Below, piece after piece: positions 33,274 to 42,315 of a stretch of 64,000 bases of DNA (its first letter is position 1; each line of letters begins with the position of its first letter). Below the pieces are notes generated by a model that saw only the letters and a list, made by a program, of their open reading frames with translations, searched no databases and had not been told where the DNA came from. Source of the stretch: [Actinomadura] parvosata subsp. kistnae (GTDB lineage Bacteria > Actinomycetota > Actinomycetes > Streptosporangiales > Streptosporangiaceae); the NCBI RefSeq assembly GCF_900323885.1, contig NZ_OOHJ01000015.1, positions 310,001 through 374,000 of the forward strand. Reading direction: 5' to 3'. The translations under genes were made by a program, and so were the position numbers.

Positions 33274-34446
33274 TCAGCCCTTGAGGGCGGTGTAGAGGTC
33301 GAGGGTGCGCCGCGCGATGCGTTCCCAGGAGAAGTGCTCGATCGCGCGCGCCCGGCCCGCCTCCCCCATCGCGCGCGCCCGCGCCGGGTCGCCCAGCAGG
33401 GCGTTGACCCGCTCGGCCAGGTCGGCGGCGAAGCGCTCGGGGTCGTGCGGCGTGCCGTCGGCGCCCTGCGCGATGGGCACCAGCAGGCCGGTCTCGCCGT
33501 CGGCCACCACCTCGGGGATGCCGCCGGTCGCGGTCGCCACCACCGCGGTCTCGCAGGCCATCGCCTCAAGGTTGACGATGCCCATCGGCTCGTACACCGA
33601 CGGGCACACGAACACCGTGGCGTGCGTCAGGAGCTGGATCACCTCGGGCTTGGGCAGCATCTCCTGGATCCAGACGACGCCGTCGCGGTCGAGCCCGCGC
33701 ACCAGCCCCGTGACCTCCTCGGCGATCTCCGGGGTGTCGGGGGCGCCCGCGCACAGCACGAGCTGCGCCGCCGGGTCGAAGGAGCGCGCCGCGTGCAGGA
33801 GGTGCACCAGGCCCTTCTGGCGGGTGATGCGGCCGACGAAGACGACGTAGGGGCGGCCCGGGTCGACGCCGTGCCTGGCCAGGACGTCGGTGCCCGGGTC
33901 GGGGGCGTATTGGGCGGTGTCGATGCCGTTGTGGATGACGGTGACCCGCTCGGGCGGGATCTCGGGGTAGGCGGCCAGGACGTCGCGGCGCATGCCCTCG
34001 GAGACCGCCACGACCGCGTCGGCGGCGGCCAGGGCGGTGCGCTCGGCCCACGACGAGATCGCGTAGCCGCCGCCGAGCTGCTCGGCCTTCCACGGGCGCA
34101 GCGGCTCGAGGCTGTGCGTGGTGACCACGTGGGGGATGCCGTGCAGCAGCTTGGCGGTGTGGCCGGCGAAGTTGGCGTACCAGGTGTGGGAGTGCACGAC
34201 GTCGGCGCCCGCGCAGGCGGCGGCCATCTCCAGGTCCACCCCGAGCACCTGCAGCGCGGCGTTGGCGCCGGACAGCTCGGCGGGCGCCCGGTAGGCCGAG
34301 ACGCCCGGCTCGTCGCGCTCGGCCCCGAAGCAGCGCACGCGTACGTCGGCCAGCTTCCGCAGCTCCCTGGCGAGGTATTCCATGTGGACCCCGGCCCCGC
34401 CGTACACCTCGGGCGGATACTCCCGGCTGAGCAGATCAACACGCAT
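33274..34446 (-). CDS. glgA: GT4 glycogen synthase / maltose-1-phosphate synthase
   Basis: A 390-residue glycosyltransferase of family GT4 with an N-terminal Rossmann domain (MRVDLLSREYPPEVYGGAGVHMEYLARELRKLADV) and a C-terminal nucleotide-sugar site with VFVGRITRQKGLVHLL, PSVYEPMGIVNLEAMACETAVVATATGGIPEVV. In actinobacteria the enzyme at this locus (Mycobacterium Rv1212c) is now called GlgM and makes maltose-1-phosphate from ADP-glucose and glucose-1-phosphate for the GlgE pathway. Old annotation calls it glycogen synthase, hence the symbol glgA. It is divergent from glgC, as in mycobacteria, so both can be controlled from one 158-bp region. Confidence 0.93.
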   Translation of the reverse strand: MRVDLLSREYPPEVYGGAGVHMEYLARELRKLADVRVRCFGAERDEPGVSAYRAPAELSGANAALQVLGVDLEMAAACAGADVVHSHTWYANFAGHTAKLLHGIPHVVTTHSLEPLRPWKAEQLGGGYAISSWAERTALAAADAVVAVSEGMRRDVLAAYPEIPPERVTVIHNGIDTAQYAPDPGTDVLARHGVDPGRPYVVFVGRITRQKGLVHLLHAARSFDPAAQLVLCAGAPDTPEIAEEVTGLVRGLDRDGVVWIQEMLPKPEVIQLLTHATVFVCPSVYEPMGIVNLEAMACETAVVATATGGIPEVVADGETGLLVPIAQGADGTPHDPERFAADLAERVNALLGDPARARAMGEAGRARAIEHFSWERIARRTLDLYTALKG

Positions 34447-34604
34447 GAGACGACCTTAAGGGCGGTCCAGGCAAGAAAAACACATCGACAAGCCCAAGCT
34501 CGGCAAGCCCAGTTCGTACATCCGATCCCAATTCCGGACAAGAAAGGAGCTCGTGGTGCGGGGTTTCGTCGATAGATCGGCCATTTGAGGGTAGCGTCTC
34601 GGAC

Positions 34605-35840
34605 ATGAGGTCCCGGAGGGTGCTTGCGGTCGTGCTGGCAGGTGGAGAGGGCAAGAGGCTCATGCCGCTCACGGCGGATCGAGCGAAACCGGCGGTGCCG
34701 TTCGGCGGGATGTACCGGCTCATCGATTTCGTCCTGTCCAACCTCGCCAACGGCGGCTTCCTGAAGATCGTCGTGCTGACGCAGTACAAGAACCACAGCC
34801 TCGACCGGCATGTCTCGCGCACCTGGCGGCTGTCGGCGATGCTGGGCAACTACGTCACGCCGGTGCCCGCCCAGCAGCGGCTCGGGCCGCGCTGGTTCTC
34901 CGGCTCCGCCGACGCGTTGTTCCAGAACCTGAACCTGATCTACGACGAGATGCCCGAGCACGTCATCGTCTTCGGCGCCGACCACATCTACCGCATGGAT
35001 CCCCGGCAGATGGTCGAGCAGCACGAGGACTCCGGCGCGGACGTGACCGTCGCGGCCATCAGGCAACCGCTGTCGCTGGCCGACCAGTTCGGCGTGATCG
35101 AGACCGACCCCGAGGGGCGCCGGATCGTCGCCTTCCGCGAGAAGCCGAAGGACGCCGTGGGGCTGGCCGACTCGCCCGACGAGGTGTTCGCCTCGATGGG
35201 CAACTACGTGTTCAAGACGCAGTCGATGATCGACGCGCTGCGGGAGGACGCGCTCGACCCCACCAGCAAGCACGACCTGGGCGGCAACATCATCCCCATG
35301 CTGGTCAAGTCGGGCGGCGCCGACGTCTACGACTTCGCCAACAACATCGTCCCCGGCTCCAGCGAGCGCGACCGCGGCTACTGGCGCGACGTGGGCACGC
35401 TCGACGCGTACTACGAGGCCCACATGGACCTCATCTCGGCCCACCCGATCTTCAACCTGTACAACGACAAGTGGCCCATCTTCACCGGGCACGACCCGCT
35501 GCCGCCCGCCAAGTTCGTGCACAACGACGGCGACCGGGTGGGGCGGGCCATCGACTCGCTGGTCTCCCCCGGCGTGATCGTCTCCGGCGGCACGGCGATC
35601 AGGTCGATCCTATCGCCCAAGGTCGTGCTCCACTCGCACTCGCTGGTGGAGGACTCCGTGCTGATGGAGAACGTGAAGGTCGGGCGGGGCGCGGTCGTGC
35701 GCAAGGCGATCATCGACAAGAACGTGGTGATCCCCGACGGGGCGCGGATCGGGTTCGACCTCGAGTACGACCGCACGCGCTTCGCGCTGACCAGGGGCGG
35801 CGTCGTGGTGATCGGGAAGAACGAGATCGTCGACCGGTGA
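34605..35840 (+). CDS. glgC: Glucose-1-phosphate adenylyltransferase (ADP-glucose pyrophosphorylase)
   Basis: A 411-residue enzyme that makes ADP-glucose from ATP and glucose-1-phosphate, the donor for glycogen or maltose-1-phosphate synthesis. The N-terminal nucleotidyltransferase signature VLAGGEGKRLMPLTADRAKPAVPFGG is at residues 10-35, the Asp-containing FGADHIYRMDP motif at about 124, and the C-terminal left-handed beta-helix (VEDSVLMENVKVGRGAVVRKAIIDKNVVIPDG) carries the allosteric part. Length and order match bacterial GlgC. Divergent from glgA/glgM. Confidence 0.96.
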   Translation: MRSRRVLAVVLAGGEGKRLMPLTADRAKPAVPFGGMYRLIDFVLSNLANGGFLKIVVLTQYKNHSLDRHVSRTWRLSAMLGNYVTPVPAQQRLGPRWFSGSADALFQNLNLIYDEMPEHVIVFGADHIYRMDPRQMVEQHEDSGADVTVAAIRQPLSLADQFGVIETDPEGRRIVAFREKPKDAVGLADSPDEVFASMGNYVFKTQSMIDALREDALDPTSKHDLGGNIIPMLVKSGGADVYDFANNIVPGSSERDRGYWRDVGTLDAYYEAHMDLISAHPIFNLYNDKWPIFTGHDPLPPAKFVHNDGDRVGRAIDSLVSPGVIVSGGTAIRSILSPKVVLHSHSLVEDSVLMENVKVGRGAVVRKAIIDKNVVIPDGARIGFDLEYDRTRFALTRGGVVVIGKNEIVDR

Positions 35841-35899
35841 CGGGCACCCCTCCGCGGGCGCCGCGCGGGGAGGGCCGTCCTTCGCCGGGGGCATGACAA

Positions 35900-35929
35900 G
35901 GTCCCGGGCCACGTGAGTGCCCCGGGACC
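35900..35929. terminator. Hairpin between glgC and the W/G/N-rich protein gene
   Basis: The arms ggtcccggg and cccgggacc (9 bp) flank a 12-nt loop. It sits between two convergent genes and can serve both. Confidence 0.7.
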
Positions 35930-35971
35930 ACGCCGGACTAAGTCATGAGGCCGGCGTCGGCCGGCCTCCGC

Positions 35972-36421
35972 TCAGAACCGGTAAGCCGAGGTCGGCCAGC
36001 CGTAGCCGCGCGAGCCGGGGGCCCCGGGCAGGCCGTAGCCGCGGTTGCCCCAGTTGCCCGGCGAGGCCCAGTTGGTGGTGTAGCCATGGCCGCCGTGGCC
36101 CCAGTTGCCGCCGTTGTTCCAGTTGCCGCCGTTGCCCCAGCTGCCGTTGTCCCAGCCGCCGCCGTTGTCCCAGTTGTTGCCGTCGTCGTACTTGTCCTTC
36201 TCGTTCTCCCACTTGTCGTGGGCCAAGCCGTGGTCGCTCTCGCACGCGTCGGCCTCGCGCTGCCCGGCGTACACGCCCCAGGTGTCGATGCCCAGCGAGC
36301 GCGAGGCGTCGGCCAGGCTCAGGTTGCAGTAGGCCGGGACGGCGCTGGCCGGAGCGGCCAGCACCATCAGCGCGGCGGCGGTGGCAAGCGCGCCACCCGC
36401 CGCTATGAGCGTACGTTTCAT
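35972..36421 (-). CDS. Secreted Trp/Gly/Asn-rich small protein
   Basis: A 149-residue protein with a clear signal peptide (MKRTLIAAGGALATAAALMVLAAPASA). The mature part has two Cys (PAYCNLSL and DACESDH), so one disulfide is possible, followed by a Gly/Asn/Trp-rich stretch with repeating units of the type GGxWxNG (NNWDNGG, GGWDNGS, NGGNWNNGG) and an aromatic Gly-rich tail. The composition resembles surface adhesive or structural proteins. I do not recognise the family. It is convergent with glgC and has its own short upstream region; an SD-like GGGGAGAT lies before the ATG. Confidence 0.75.
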   Translation of the reverse strand: MKRTLIAAGGALATAAALMVLAAPASAVPAYCNLSLADASRSLGIDTWGVYAGQREADACESDHGLAHDKWENEKDKYDDGNNWDNGGGWDNGSWGNGGNWNNGGNWGHGGHGYTTNWASPGNWGNRGYGLPGAPGSRGYGWPTSAYRF

Positions 36422-36599
36422 GATCTCCCCCTGTAGTCACGATGTGACATCGGTTCCTCACTTTACGTAGCCTGACCTGGGACGACGTGTAACGCCACGC
36501 CCGGAACGTCTCACCGGATCGTCGCGTCATGGGGTCATAGCCACCGGTTATGCCGATAGGTCTTGGACGGATCTCCCGCCCCTGCCGCAGGATCGCGAC

Positions 36600-37042
36600 A
36601 TGCGAAGGCACTCCCTCTTCCTCGGGGCGGCGCTGGTCCCGTTCCTGCTGGCCGCGGCCTGCGGCGCGCCGCCCTCTCCGAGCCCGCCCCGGCCCGCACC
36701 CCGACCGGCGCGGCGGCCGTATCCGGCGTGGACGGGGCGGCGCGGGCGTACGTGGACGCCGTGAACGCGGGCGACCTCGACGCCCTCGTCGCCGCCTTCG
36801 CCCCCGAGGCCGAGATCATCGACGTCACCCGGAGCATCAAGGGCCACGACGCCATCAGGACCTGGGCGGACAACGAGGTGATCGGCGGCACGCTGCGGGT
36901 CCTGGCGATCGCCGAGCGGCGGCCGGACGGGCAGAAGCTGCTCGTCCACTGGGCTCCCGGCGGCTCCGGCGGCTGGCGGGCGCACTACGACTTCACGCTC
37001 GCCGGCGGGCGCATCGTCAGGGCCGACCTCCAGTACGCCTGA
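36600..37042 (+). CDS. SnoaL/NTF2-like lipoprotein, frame broken
   Basis: Reading from ATG 36600 gives a lipoprotein signal (MRRHSLFLGAALVPFLLAAACGA, lipobox LAAAC, Cys about residue 21). The NTF2-like fold follows in another frame: VDGAARAYVDAVNAGDLDALVAAFAPEAEIIDVTRSIKGHDAIRTWADNEVIGG to the stop at 37042. One missing base in the C/G-rich linker at about 36.69-36.72 kb would join them into a protein of about 147 residues. Taken as written, either the signal is lost or an internal GTG at 36728 must be used. SnoaL-like proteins bind or isomerise small ligands; no active site can be assigned. Confidence 0.65.
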
Positions 37043-37107
37043 CGCCGTTTTGGGTCTTGCTGCCTCCGCCCTACGGGATCACCCTGGGGGCCACAGGAGG
37101 CAGTGAC

Positions 37108-38586
37108 ATGTCGCACCCGCTCGGAGTCAGCCGTCCCGATCTCGAAGTCACCGACCTGCCCACGCCGGAGGAGGTCTTCAAGGTCTCCAGGATCGGCTTC
37201 AAGGAACTGTTCAAGTACGCCGTCGGCCCGAGCCTGATCGCTCTCGGCATCTCGATCGGCAGCGGCGAGTGGCTGCTGGGCCCCCTCAACGTGGGGCAGT
37301 ACGGCTTCGTCGGCGTCGGCTGGGTCATCGTGGTCTCGGCGCTGCTGCAGACGTTCTACAACGTCGAGTGCTCCCGCTACGTCCTGGCGACCGGGGAGAC
37401 GCCGGTGGTGGGGTGGGGCCGGGTGCCGCCCGGCTGGCCGCTGTGGGTGCCGCTGTCCGTCCTCATCGTGATCTTCGCGTTCATCGCCGGCGGCTGGGCC
37501 GCGTCGGCGGGGCAGGGCGTGTACGCGCTGGTGCACGGCGTCCCGCCCGGCGCCGGCGACGTCGAGCCGCGGCTGTGGGCCATCGCCCTGCTCGTGCTGG
37601 TGTTCCTCATCACCGCCGGAGCCCGCCGCATCAGCCGCGCGCTGGAGCTGGCCAACTGGGTGATGGTCGGCGCCATCCTGCTCGCCCTGCTGGCCGTGGA
37701 CCTGCTCGTGGTGCCGTTCGGCCTGTGGTGGGAGGGCATCCGCGGCTTCGTCACCCCGGCCGCGCCGCCCGCCGGGATCACCGCCACCCAGCTCGGCGCC
37801 CTGGCCGGCTTCACCGCGCTGGCCTCGGGCCTCAACTGGTACGTCATGGGCCACTACCGCGACAAGGGCTACGGCATGGGGCACCGCGTCGGCTACCTGT
37901 CGGGGCTGCGCGGGGAGCGGCGCGCGGTGCTGGCCAGCGGCGTCACCTTCCCCGACGACGAGCGCAACCGCGGCCTGTGGCGGCGCTGGTACCGGCTGCT
38001 CATGGTGGACATGTGGGGCGTGTTCTTCGTCGGCGCCATCCTCGGCATGCTGCTGCCCACCATCCTCATGGCGCAGGCGGTCGCCCTGTCGGGCGAGAAG
38101 CCCACCCGCGCGAACGTGCCCACGTTCGTCGCCTCCGCCCTCGGCGACCAGTACGGCCGGCTCACCTTCTACGTCGCTCTGGTGGTCGGGGTGCTGATCC
38201 TGTTCTCCACGCAGCTCGGCATCTTCGAGGCCATGGTGCGGGTGACGACCGACGCCGCCAACGCCACCAGCCCCCGCCTGCGCCGCCTGATCGAGGGCGA
38301 CCCGCGCCGCTTCTACTACCCGTTCATGCTCCTGCTGCTCGTCGTCATCTCGATCATCATCTTCCAGTCGCTGCCGGTGGGCCTGGTCGAGTGGTCGGCG
38401 AACATGTCGAATCTCGGGGCGCTGATCTACCCGTTCCTGCTCATGTACCTGAACAGCCGGTTGCCGCGCCCGGCCCGCCCGCGCCCCTGGCACTACGTCA
38501 TCCTCGTCCTCAACTTCCTGTTCTTCGGGTTCTTCTTCGTCAACTTCATCGCCGACTTCGTGGGGGACCCGCTGGTGACGTTCTGA
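37108..38586 (+). CDS. Nramp-like (LeuT-fold) membrane transporter
   Basis: A 492-residue protein with about eleven to twelve membrane segments. It starts MSHPLGVSRPDLEVTDLPTPEEVFKVSRIGFKELFKYAVGPSLIALGISIGSGEWLLGPLNVGQYG. This opening, with GPSLIALGISIGSGEW where classical Nramp proteins have the metal-binding DPGN, marks the Nramp-related branch rather than a true Mn/Fe transporter. In place of the DPGN Asp-Asn pair there is SIGSGEW, so the cargo may not be a metal. A strong AGGAGG is 8 nt upstream of the ATG. A DUF2264 gene follows within a few bases, probably in the same transcript. Confidence 0.8.
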   Translation: MSHPLGVSRPDLEVTDLPTPEEVFKVSRIGFKELFKYAVGPSLIALGISIGSGEWLLGPLNVGQYGFVGVGWVIVVSALLQTFYNVECSRYVLATGETPVVGWGRVPPGWPLWVPLSVLIVIFAFIAGGWAASAGQGVYALVHGVPPGAGDVEPRLWAIALLVLVFLITAGARRISRALELANWVMVGAILLALLAVDLLVVPFGLWWEGIRGFVTPAAPPAGITATQLGALAGFTALASGLNWYVMGHYRDKGYGMGHRVGYLSGLRGERRAVLASGVTFPDDERNRGLWRRWYRLLMVDMWGVFFVGAILGMLLPTILMAQAVALSGEKPTRANVPTFVASALGDQYGRLTFYVALVVGVLILFSTQLGIFEAMVRVTTDAANATSPRLRRLIEGDPRRFYYPFMLLLLVVISIIIFQSLPVGLVEWSANMSNLGALIYPFLLMYLNSRLPRPARPRPWHYVILVLNFLFFGFFFVNFIADFVGDPLVTF

Positions 38587-38598
38587 TCGCCGCATGCC

Positions 38599-40441
38599 TT
38601 GCCCGGGGCGGCGGCGGTGTGCTTCCTTGGCTGGGTGATCTCCCCCTACACGGGCTGGACCAGGGAGCACTGGGCGGCTCTGGCCGACCGGCTGCTCCTG
38701 GCCGCCCGCCGCCACGCCTCCCCTCGCACGCCCGCGTCAGCTTCCCCGGCGCGCCCGGCGGGTACGGCCCCGACGTGGACGCCCTGGAGGGCTTCGCGCG
38801 GACGTTCCTCGCGGCCGGGTTCCGGGTCGCGGGCGAGGCGGGGCACGATCCGCTGGGGCTGATGGAGTGGTACGCCGGCGGGATCGCGGCCGGCACCGAC
38901 CCGCACCACCCCGACCGGTGGGTGCGGCTCGACGAGCACGGGCAGGCCAAGGTGGAGGCCGCCTCCATCGCGCTGGTCCTGCACCTGACCAGGCCGTGGC
39001 TGTGGGACCGGCTGCCGCCCCGCGTGCAGGAGCAGGTGGTGGACTACCTGGCGCCCGCGGTCGGGGCGGACTACCCGCCGATCAACTGGGTGTGGTTCCA
39101 GATCGTCGTGGAGCAGTTCCTCGCCTCGGTCGGCGGGCCGTACGCGCAGGAGGACATCGACGCCGGGCTCGCCCTCGCCGAGAGCTTCGAGCGGGCGGAC
39201 GGCTGGTACGCCGACGGCTCCGAGCGCGCCTACGACCACTACGCCGGCTGGGCGCTGCACTTCTACCCGCTGCTGTGGAGCGAGATGGCGGGCCGCGCGC
39301 CGGACCCCCGCTACCTGGCGCGCCTCGAACGGTTCCTCGACGACGCCGTGCACCTGGTCGGCGCCGACGGCTCGCCGCTGATCCAGGGCGCAGCCTCGCC
39401 TACCGCTTCGCCGCCGCCACGCCGTTCTGGGTCGGCGCCAGGGCCGGGGTCGGCTCCCCCGGGCTGCTGCGGCGGGCCGCCTCCGGCATCGTGCGGCACT
39501 TCGCCGAGCGCGGCGCGCCCGACGAGGACGGGCTGCTCACGCTGGGCTGGCACGGGCCCTACCGGGGGATCGCGCAGGACTACTCGGGGCCCGGCTCGCC
39601 GTACTGGGCGGCGAAGGGCCTGTTCGGGCTGGCGCTGCCGGCCGACCATCCCGTGTGGACCGCCGTGGAGGAGCCGCTGCCCGTCGAGACGGGCGACTTC
39701 ACCCGCGTCGTACGGGCCCCGGGCTGGCTGGTCAGCGGCACCCGGGCGGACGGCGTCGTCCGCGTCGTCAACCACGGCACCGACCACTCGCACGAGGGCT
39801 CCGACCTGGCCGACGCGCCCCTCTACGCGCGGCTCGGCTACTCGACGGCCACGTTCCCGCTGCTGACCGGCGACCCGCTGGACCAGTCGGTGGCGGTGCT
39901 GGACGAGAAGGGGCGGGCCAGCCACCGCACCGGCTTCACCGCCGGTCCGGTGCGCGCCCTGCCGTCGGGCACGCTCACCGGGTCGTCGCGGTGGCGGGCG
40001 CACTGGGGCGGGCAAGGGCCCGGCCCCGACCACGGCTACTCCCGGGCGGGCGCCGGGATGCGGCACGGGCCGGAGGTGGAGGTCGTGTCTCTCGTACGCG
40101 GGGCGTGGGAGGTGCGCCTGACCCGGTTGATCGGCCAGCCGCACAGGCTACGGATGGGTGGCTGGCCCTCGCCCGAGGGCGGCCCCGCCACGCGCGTGCA
40201 CGGCGGGCCCGGGCTGAGCGAGGCGGGCACGGAGGTGGCGGCCACGCCGCTGGGCGAGCGGACGCTGGTGCCATGGTGCGCGACGCCCGGCGCGGCGGAG
40301 CCCGGCCGCTGGTACGCCGCCGCGCTGCTGCTGGGCGACGGCGACCAGCCGCCCGTGATCGACGACCGGAAGGTCACCTGGCCGGACGGGACGATCGACG
40401 ACCTGCCCGAGACCGTGACGCTTTCAGGTCTGTCGAAGTGA
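38599..40441 (+). pseudogene. DUF2264 protein, disrupted by two frame changes as written
   Basis: The three reading frames in order give SPYTGWTREHWAALADRLLLAARRHAS, then HARVSFPGAPGGYGPDVDALEGFARTF ... DDAVHLVGADGSPLIQG, then RSLAYRFAAATPFWVGARAG to the stop, together a full DUF2264 protein of about 610 residues. The first break is explained by one missing C in the run at 38720-38723. The second is explained by one missing C at about 39389 (ggcgc for ggccgc). The start is unclear: TTG 38599 and GTG 38617 are in the right frame, and an ATG at 38594 is out of frame by one. DUF2264 proteins have an alpha/alpha-barrel fold of the kind found in glycosidases. It follows the Nramp-like gene in the same direction. 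Confidence 0.8.
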
Positions 40442-40510
40442 TCTCCCTGGCCGATCGGGCGTTGTTAGCTTGGCCGACGTCTTGATCAGCCCATCGGGAG
40501 GAAACCCACT

Positions 40511-41098
40511 ATGTCGTTCGGCCGCATGACCCGTCCCGTCGGCCTCGGGCTGGCGGTCGCCCTGGGCGCCACGCTGTCCCTCGGCGTCGCCACGGCGCAG
40601 GCCGCCACCGCCACCGCGAAGACGTCGGCCACGGAGACGGCGGCCACGAGCGTCGCCGCGCAGCGGGTGAAGGTCTACGAGCTGGTGACGAAGGACGGCG
40701 GCTTCTTCTACACCGCCAGCGAGTCGGAGAAGCAGGACGCGATCACCAAGCACGGCTGGTCCACCACGCAGACGCCGCTGTACTACATCGCGCGGGCCCC
40801 GTTCGCCGGCGGCAAGCCGCTGTACCGGCTGCGCTGGGCGAAGAAGGCGTCGTACATCGTGACCGCCTCGGTGGCGGAGCGGGAGCGCCTGGTGACCTCG
40901 GGCGAGTTCCGCTACGAAGGCATCCTGGGGTACGCGCCCGGCAGCGCGGACGCGGGCGGCGATGTGAAGATCTTCCGGCTGTCGAACAACAACAAGTGGC
41001 GGCTGGCCATCGAGTCGCACACCGAGAAGATCCTCGCCAACGAGCCCGGCTGGAAGCTCGACGGCCCGCTGCTGAGGCAGTTCAGCACCGGCAGCTGA
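40511..41098 (+). CDS. Secreted DUF5648-like repeat protein
   Basis: A 195-residue protein with a signal peptide (about residues 1-31, GLGLAVALGATLSLGVATAQA). The mature part has three short beta-repeats, each carrying a motif such as KVYELVTKDGGFFYTASESEKQDAITKHGW, LYRLRWAKKASYIVTASVAERERLV and KIFRLSNNNKWRLAIESHTEKILANEPGW. The 'YxL...FYTASxxE' pattern is that of the DUF5648 domain, seen in secreted or surface proteins of unknown role. A GAGGAAAC ribosome binding site precedes the ATG and a terminator hairpin follows. Start and secretion are clear; function unknown. Confidence 0.8.
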   Translation: MSFGRMTRPVGLGLAVALGATLSLGVATAQAATATAKTSATETAATSVAAQRVKVYELVTKDGGFFYTASESEKQDAITKHGWSTTQTPLYYIARAPFAGGKPLYRLRWAKKASYIVTASVAERERLVTSGEFRYEGILGYAPGSADAGGDVKIFRLSNNNKWRLAIESHTEKILANEPGWKLDGPLLRQFSTGS

Positions 41099-41112
41099 GC
41101 CGTAGGCCCGTA

Positions 41113-41141
41113 GGGGCTTCCACCGCACGGGTGGAGGCCCC
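41113..41141. terminator. Terminator hairpin after the DUF5648-like gene
   Basis: ggggcttccacc (41113-41124) pairs with ggtggaggcccc (41130-41141) with one G-T wobble around a 5-nt loop. It lies between two convergent genes. Confidence 0.8.
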
Positions 41142-41163
41142 TTCGTCGTGTCCGGGGCCGTGC

Positions 41164-42122
41164 CTACGTGCGGCGGAACAGCTCCAGCAGCTCCTCGGCG
41201 CGGTGGGTGCGGCCCACCCACACCTCCCTGCCGCGGCGCTCCCTGGTGATGAGCCGGGCGGCCCGCAGCCGGTCGCAGTGGTAGGTGATGCTGCTGGGCG
41301 CGATCTGCATGTCGGCCGCCAGCATGCTCATCGTCTTGGGCCGGGCCACGGCGCACAGCAGGTCGGCGCGTACCTGGCCCATCAGCGCCGACAGCTCGTC
41401 GCGCGCCGGGGCGGCGGGCCGGCGCCACAGGGTGGCGGCGCCGGGCACCGGGTAGGCGATCCAGACGGCCTCGCGGTCGTCCAGGCTGAGGATGAGGGCG
41501 TCCTTGCCGGCCAGCATCGGCACCAGGACGATGGGCCGCTCCCCTAGGTCGTGGGTGCCGGCGTCGGCGCCGGAGACGAGCAGGCGGTCCCCGCCGTACG
41601 TCAGGCGCGGGCTGAGCGTGCCGAGCAGCGCCTCGGGGCCGCCGCGGACGGCCGCCACGCCGACCCTCCTGATCTCCCTGTCCAGCAGGGCGCGGGCGTT
41701 GTCCCACAGGGGCGCGGCGGTGTCCCACGCCTCGGAGATCGCGCTCGCGTACCCGTGCAGCCAGGCGGCGGGCCGCTCGGCGGCCGAGCGCCACTGCACG
41801 GGCAGCGGCCCGGAGCCGAACGCCTGCTCCAGGTCGGCGAGGAGCCGGCCGGGCGGCAGGTCGCGCAGCGCGGCGAGCTGCTCCGGTACGGTCGCGTCGC
41901 CGCGGGCGGGCGTCAGGGGGACGAGGCAGTCGGGGCCCACGGAGGTGCCGGGGGCGGCCAGCGGGCGGACCGCCTGGTGCCCGGGCCGGCCGACGCGGGC
42001 GGCGATCGCGTCACGCCAGAGGCCGGGCAGGCCCGGCGGCGGCCGGCGAGGGCGTCGGTGATCAGGGCCAGGGCCGTGAGGTGCGGGGAGATCGAGAGGG
42101 ACAACTGAGGTGTGGAGGTCAC
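41164..42122 (-). pseudogene. ArsR-like winged-helix regulator (DUF5937 type), one frame change as written
   Basis: The N-terminus MTSTPQLSLSISPHLTALALITDALAG is in one frame, and RPPPGLPGLWRDAIAARVGRPGHQAVRPLAAPG to the C-terminus is in another, joined by one missing base in the G/C-rich run at about 42031-42050. The joined protein is about 319 residues: a central unknown domain and a C-terminal winged helix (ADLLCAVARPKTMSMLAADMQIAPSSITYHCDRLRAARLITRERRGREVWVGRT). It is divergent from an MFS transporter, whose promoter region holds a TTATAAC-type dyad. A role as regulator of that exporter is likely. The break is probably a sequence error. Confidence 0.78.
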
Positions 42123-42273
42123 GCGCAGCTCGCTCCACGCAGTCGTGCTGGTTACGTCGGCTCCTTGAGGTCGACTCGATCGGGCAGGGAGTCAACCTAT
42201 GCCTGACACTTTCTCCTGACTTACAGGCCGATTGCAGAGTTTCGACGGGCTTGTCATCGTCCCGACAGACGGC

Positions 42274-42288
42274 GTTGTAAGTTATAAC
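42274..42288. promoter_or_regulatory. Candidate operator upstream of the MFS gene
   Basis: gttgtaagttataac is an AT-rich imperfect dyad with 12 of 14 paired positions in a very GC-rich region, lying 27 bp before the MFS start and about 150 bp from the ArsR-like gene. Confidence 0.45.
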
Positions 42289-42315
42289 GAGCACTTCCCG
42301 CACGACAGGACGAAC

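Noticed and set aside
36600..42122. A degraded pseudogene cluster
   Set aside because: The broken genes keep complete family motifs on both sides of each break and show no internal stops in the correct frame; a few missing bases explain them.
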